A stretch of DNA of 7,489 nucleotides from Bryobacterales bacterium. Lineage in GTDB: Bacteria; Acidobacteriota; Terriglobia; Bryobacterales; Bryobacteraceae. The notes beneath the pieces are model-generated. The model saw nothing but the letters and a program-made list of their open reading frames with translations. It was not told the origin of the DNA and searched no databases. Of this stretch, positions 6,081 to 7,489 are shown piece by piece. The stretch covers positions 736-8,224 of the forward strand of contig PKYZ01000619.1 of the NCBI GenBank assembly GCA_003132865.1, written 5' to 3'. Position numbers and translations under genes: made by a program. Position 1 is the stretch's first letter, and every line of letters starts with the position of its first letter.

Positions 6081-6446
6081 ATGACGGGCACAGCGCCGGA
6101 CCCCGAGCGCCGTCCCGACAAGGCGATCCAGATCCAGGCGGACAATGCGCCCGCTTCAGCAAACCGGGGCGGCCCAGATGTCAACGCCGGCCGGGACCAA
6201 CGCGCCATCGAGGAACTCGACAATGAGATCGAGCTCCGGCCGAGTAAAGGGGCCTACATGCGCCGAGGGAACGCCTTCGGAGATCTTGGCCAGTTCGAGC
6301 GCGCCATAGAAGACTTCGACCGGGCCATCCAACTGCAGCCGGATGTCCTCGACGTCTACTACCTCCGCGGTACCGCCAAATTCAAGTCAGGCGACGAAGT
6401 CGGAGCCCAAAGAGACTTTCAAAGAGCCAAGGCCTTAGGCTTCTGA
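6081..6446 (+). CDS. TPR-repeat protein, probably the 3' part of a larger gene
   Basis: A 121-residue reading from the ATG at 6081. It consists of tetratricopeptide repeats, helix pairs that bind protein partners. The end of one repeat (DKAIQIQAD, 13-21) is followed by NAPASANRG ... AIEELDNEIELRP (22-54), then AYMRRGNAFGDLGQFERAIE to AIQLQP (58-87), then VYYLRGTAKFKSGDEVGAQR to AKALGF (92-121). The last repeat ends in the natural way for this family. No Shine-Dalgarno precedes 6081 and the first repeat is incomplete, so the 5' part has probably been lost or shifted out of frame. The upstream debris carries a copy of the last repeat. The frame is open back to 5967 but without TPR pattern. The partner and role are unknown. 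It may no longer be expressed. Confidence 0.65.
   Translation: MTGTAPDPERRPDKAIQIQADNAPASANRGGPDVNAGRDQRAIEELDNEIELRPSKGAYMRRGNAFGDLGQFERAIEDFDRAIQLQPDVLDVYYLRGTAKFKSGDEVGAQRDFQRAKALGF
6375..6428 (+). repeat. 54-base direct repeat, copy 2 (last TPR of the readable gene)
   Basis: This is the partner of 5848-5901, 527 bases away. It encodes AKFKSGDEVGAQRDFQRA, so this copy is the coding one. Confidence 0.85.
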
Positions 6447-6733
6447 AACGCCGTAATCCGCGGGGTCGGGTTGCCATAACGCGCAGTTCATAACGTTGCG
6501 GATGGGACCCGTTGGCCGGCGAACCGCTCGATCGCGCGGCGCCGCGCAGCCGGCGTGGGGAGGCGGGCGCCCTGGCGCACCGCCGGATCGGCTCGCCAGC
6601 AGCCGCCGGGCACGGATGCGGCCCAGCAGCAGCGCCGAGCCGGGCATCGGGCGCCGGCGGCAGGCGCAGGCGGACGCCAGCACCGCGTACAGCTCGCCGG
6701 TTTCAGTAGGATGCTTTCGCTTGCAGCGCCGTG
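6447..6733. other. Very GC-rich spacer without a convincing gene
   Basis: Between about 6520 and 6710 GC content is far above the rest of the window, so all frames stay open and codon bias is uninformative. I see no Shine-Dalgarno and no recognisable protein on either strand. A 14-bp perfect palindrome (GCGCGGCGCCGCGC, 6534-6547) is present and overlaps a third copy of the core of the 46-base repeat. GCCATAAC (6473-6480) and CATAAC (6489-6494) occur at the left end. Confidence 0.5.
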
Positions 6734-7000
6734 TTAGGATTGATCTTCATCCGATTCTACGGTCGCTCCTAGCGGTAAACCATGACGATTGAAGACTTCG
6801 ATGATTGCGTCGGTGCTGATGTCGGTCAGCATTGAGTATCTCGTGGCTAGACCGTATACCGTTGGCCGTGATCGGAAGCCTGTCCTCTGGTCCTTCGCAT
6901 TGTATGCCTTCAGCAAGAGACACGCGAGGTCGTAGATATCTCCTTCAAACGGAACTTTGACGGATTTCAGCGACCGAAGGTCGATCTTGGTACGTTTCAT
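6734..7000 (-). CDS. Small protein of unknown function
   Basis: An 88-residue protein that I do not recognise. It is charged, with no signal peptide or membrane segment. It has a basic N-terminus (MKRTKIDLRSLKSVKV), a central GDIYDLACLLLKAYNAKD, a middle part with PTVYGLATRYSMLTDIS, a likely helix IIEVFNRHGLPLG, and an acidic tail (ESDEDQS). It is presumably cytoplasmic. It starts 22 bases after the stop of the larger upstream gene on the same strand, so the two are probably co-transcribed. A G-run just before the ATG is the only candidate ribosome binding site. GC content and third-position GC are visibly lower than in the flanking genes, which suggests horizontal origin. The stop codon TAA lies inside TCCTAAC, discussed as a possible attC half-site. 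Confidence 0.6.
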   Translation of the reverse strand: MKRTKIDLRSLKSVKVPFEGDIYDLACLLLKAYNAKDQRTGFRSRPTVYGLATRYSMLTDISTDAIIEVFNRHGLPLGATVESDEDQS

Positions 7001-7022
7001 GTCCCCCCGAGTCTACGACATG

Positions 7023-7388
7023 CTAACTCCCGTTTAGGCTGACCAGTATAAACCCGGTCTGCTCGAATGTTCCGGCGTGTGGCGCGTTGACACCGCTGTT
7101 CAGGTCAGCGACGTGTCCCACGACTTCTGCTACAAACTGATCTCGGTACACAAGAAGGTTGACGGTTGTTACCGACACATCTGTGCGGACGTTTGAACCA
7201 GTGGACATCGTTAATGATATCTTATCAAGTCGGCTATCCCGGAAGGTCGCTTGGACGCGTAGTCGGCTTCGCGTAGAAGTGCCGTGCTTCAGCCGCCTTT
7301 CGATCATGGGGCCGGCGGCTGGATCGGTTGGAACGAAGAATGGTTCGCTTGCCCACGTGCCGGCCTGGTCCTTGAGCCTGTGGCACAA
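7023..7388 (-). CDS. Protein of unknown function, first gene of a two-gene unit
   Basis: Up to 121 residues if the TTG at 7388 is used. The first ATG, at 7307, gives 94 residues. Neither has a clear Shine-Dalgarno, and the frame stays open further upstream to about 7470, so the 5' end is uncertain. The readable part alternates short hydrophobic and polar stretches (RLRVQATFRDSRLDKISL, then VSVTTVNLLVYRDQFVAEVV, then FILVSLNGS), suggesting a beta-rich fold. There is no signal peptide or membrane segment. I do not recognise the family. It is followed after 22 bases by the small gene ending at 6734, with similar lower-GC composition. Confidence 0.5.
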   Translation of the reverse strand: MCHRLKDQAGTWASEPFFVPTDPAAGPMIERRLKHGTSTRSRLRVQATFRDSRLDKISLTMSTGSNVRTDVSVTTVNLLVYRDQFVAEVVGHVADLNSGVNAPHAGTFEQTGFILVSLNGS

Positions 7389-7489
7389 TGAACTAGCGGG
7401 ACTTTCGCAAATCTGGGGTGGCGCCGCGCCCGTGGAGGGCTGCCGAAGGCCTGTTAAACAAGCGGTTCACTTCAATCGCGTGCTTGGCC

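Noticed and set aside
6435..6733. Several open frames of 65-98 codons in the GC-rich spacer
   Set aside because: At this GC content stops are rare in all frames. None has a ribosome binding site or protein-like composition.

Overview
The window is GC-rich (roughly 60%) and looks like a soil Acidobacteriota chromosome of the Solibacter/Bryobacter type. This rests on a Tat-exported sugar isomerase/epimerase-like protein, two small secreted proteins that resemble uncharacterised acidobacterial families as I recall them, and an OmpA-type lipoprotein. The assignment is inference from family resemblance and base composition, because no rRNA or marker gene is present. Gene density is low for a bacterium, and recognisable broken genes lie between the intact ones.

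Layout. Positions 1-109 hold a coding-like fragment on the minus strand with no start codon. Positions 179-1207 (-) encode a Tat-signal sugar phosphate isomerase/epimerase-like TIM barrel, with a good Shine-Dalgarno, a GTG start and a plausible promoter. A short C-terminal-like scrap lies at 1345-1425 (+). Positions 1557-2132 (-) encode a secreted protein of unknown function. Positions 2252-2734 (+) are the remnant of a serine recombinase. Positions 2800-3547 (+) hold a secreted glycine-rich protein whose Tat-like signal peptide and mature body are in different frames. After about 600 bases without a gene comes an OmpA-family lipoprotein (4144-4926, +), closed by a strong intrinsic terminator at 4961-4993.

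The right part is more disordered. About 600 bases without a convincing gene (4994-5589) lead into a stretch of degenerate, partly duplicated tetratricopeptide (TPR) sequence (5590-6446), of which only the last 366 bases read cleanly. A very GC-rich spacer (6447-6733) follows. Last come two small unknown minus-strand genes (6734-7000 and about 7023-7388), 22 bases apart and lower in GC than their surroundings. Short motifs reminiscent of integron attC half-sites flank them, but no complete attC can be drawn.

The genes do not form one pathway. The intact ones are cell-envelope or exported functions transcribed separately. The resolvase remnant, the frameshift, the duplicated TPR debris and the foreign-looking gene pair suggest a region of gene turnover. 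I found no CRISPR array, tRNA, rRNA or complete insertion sequence.
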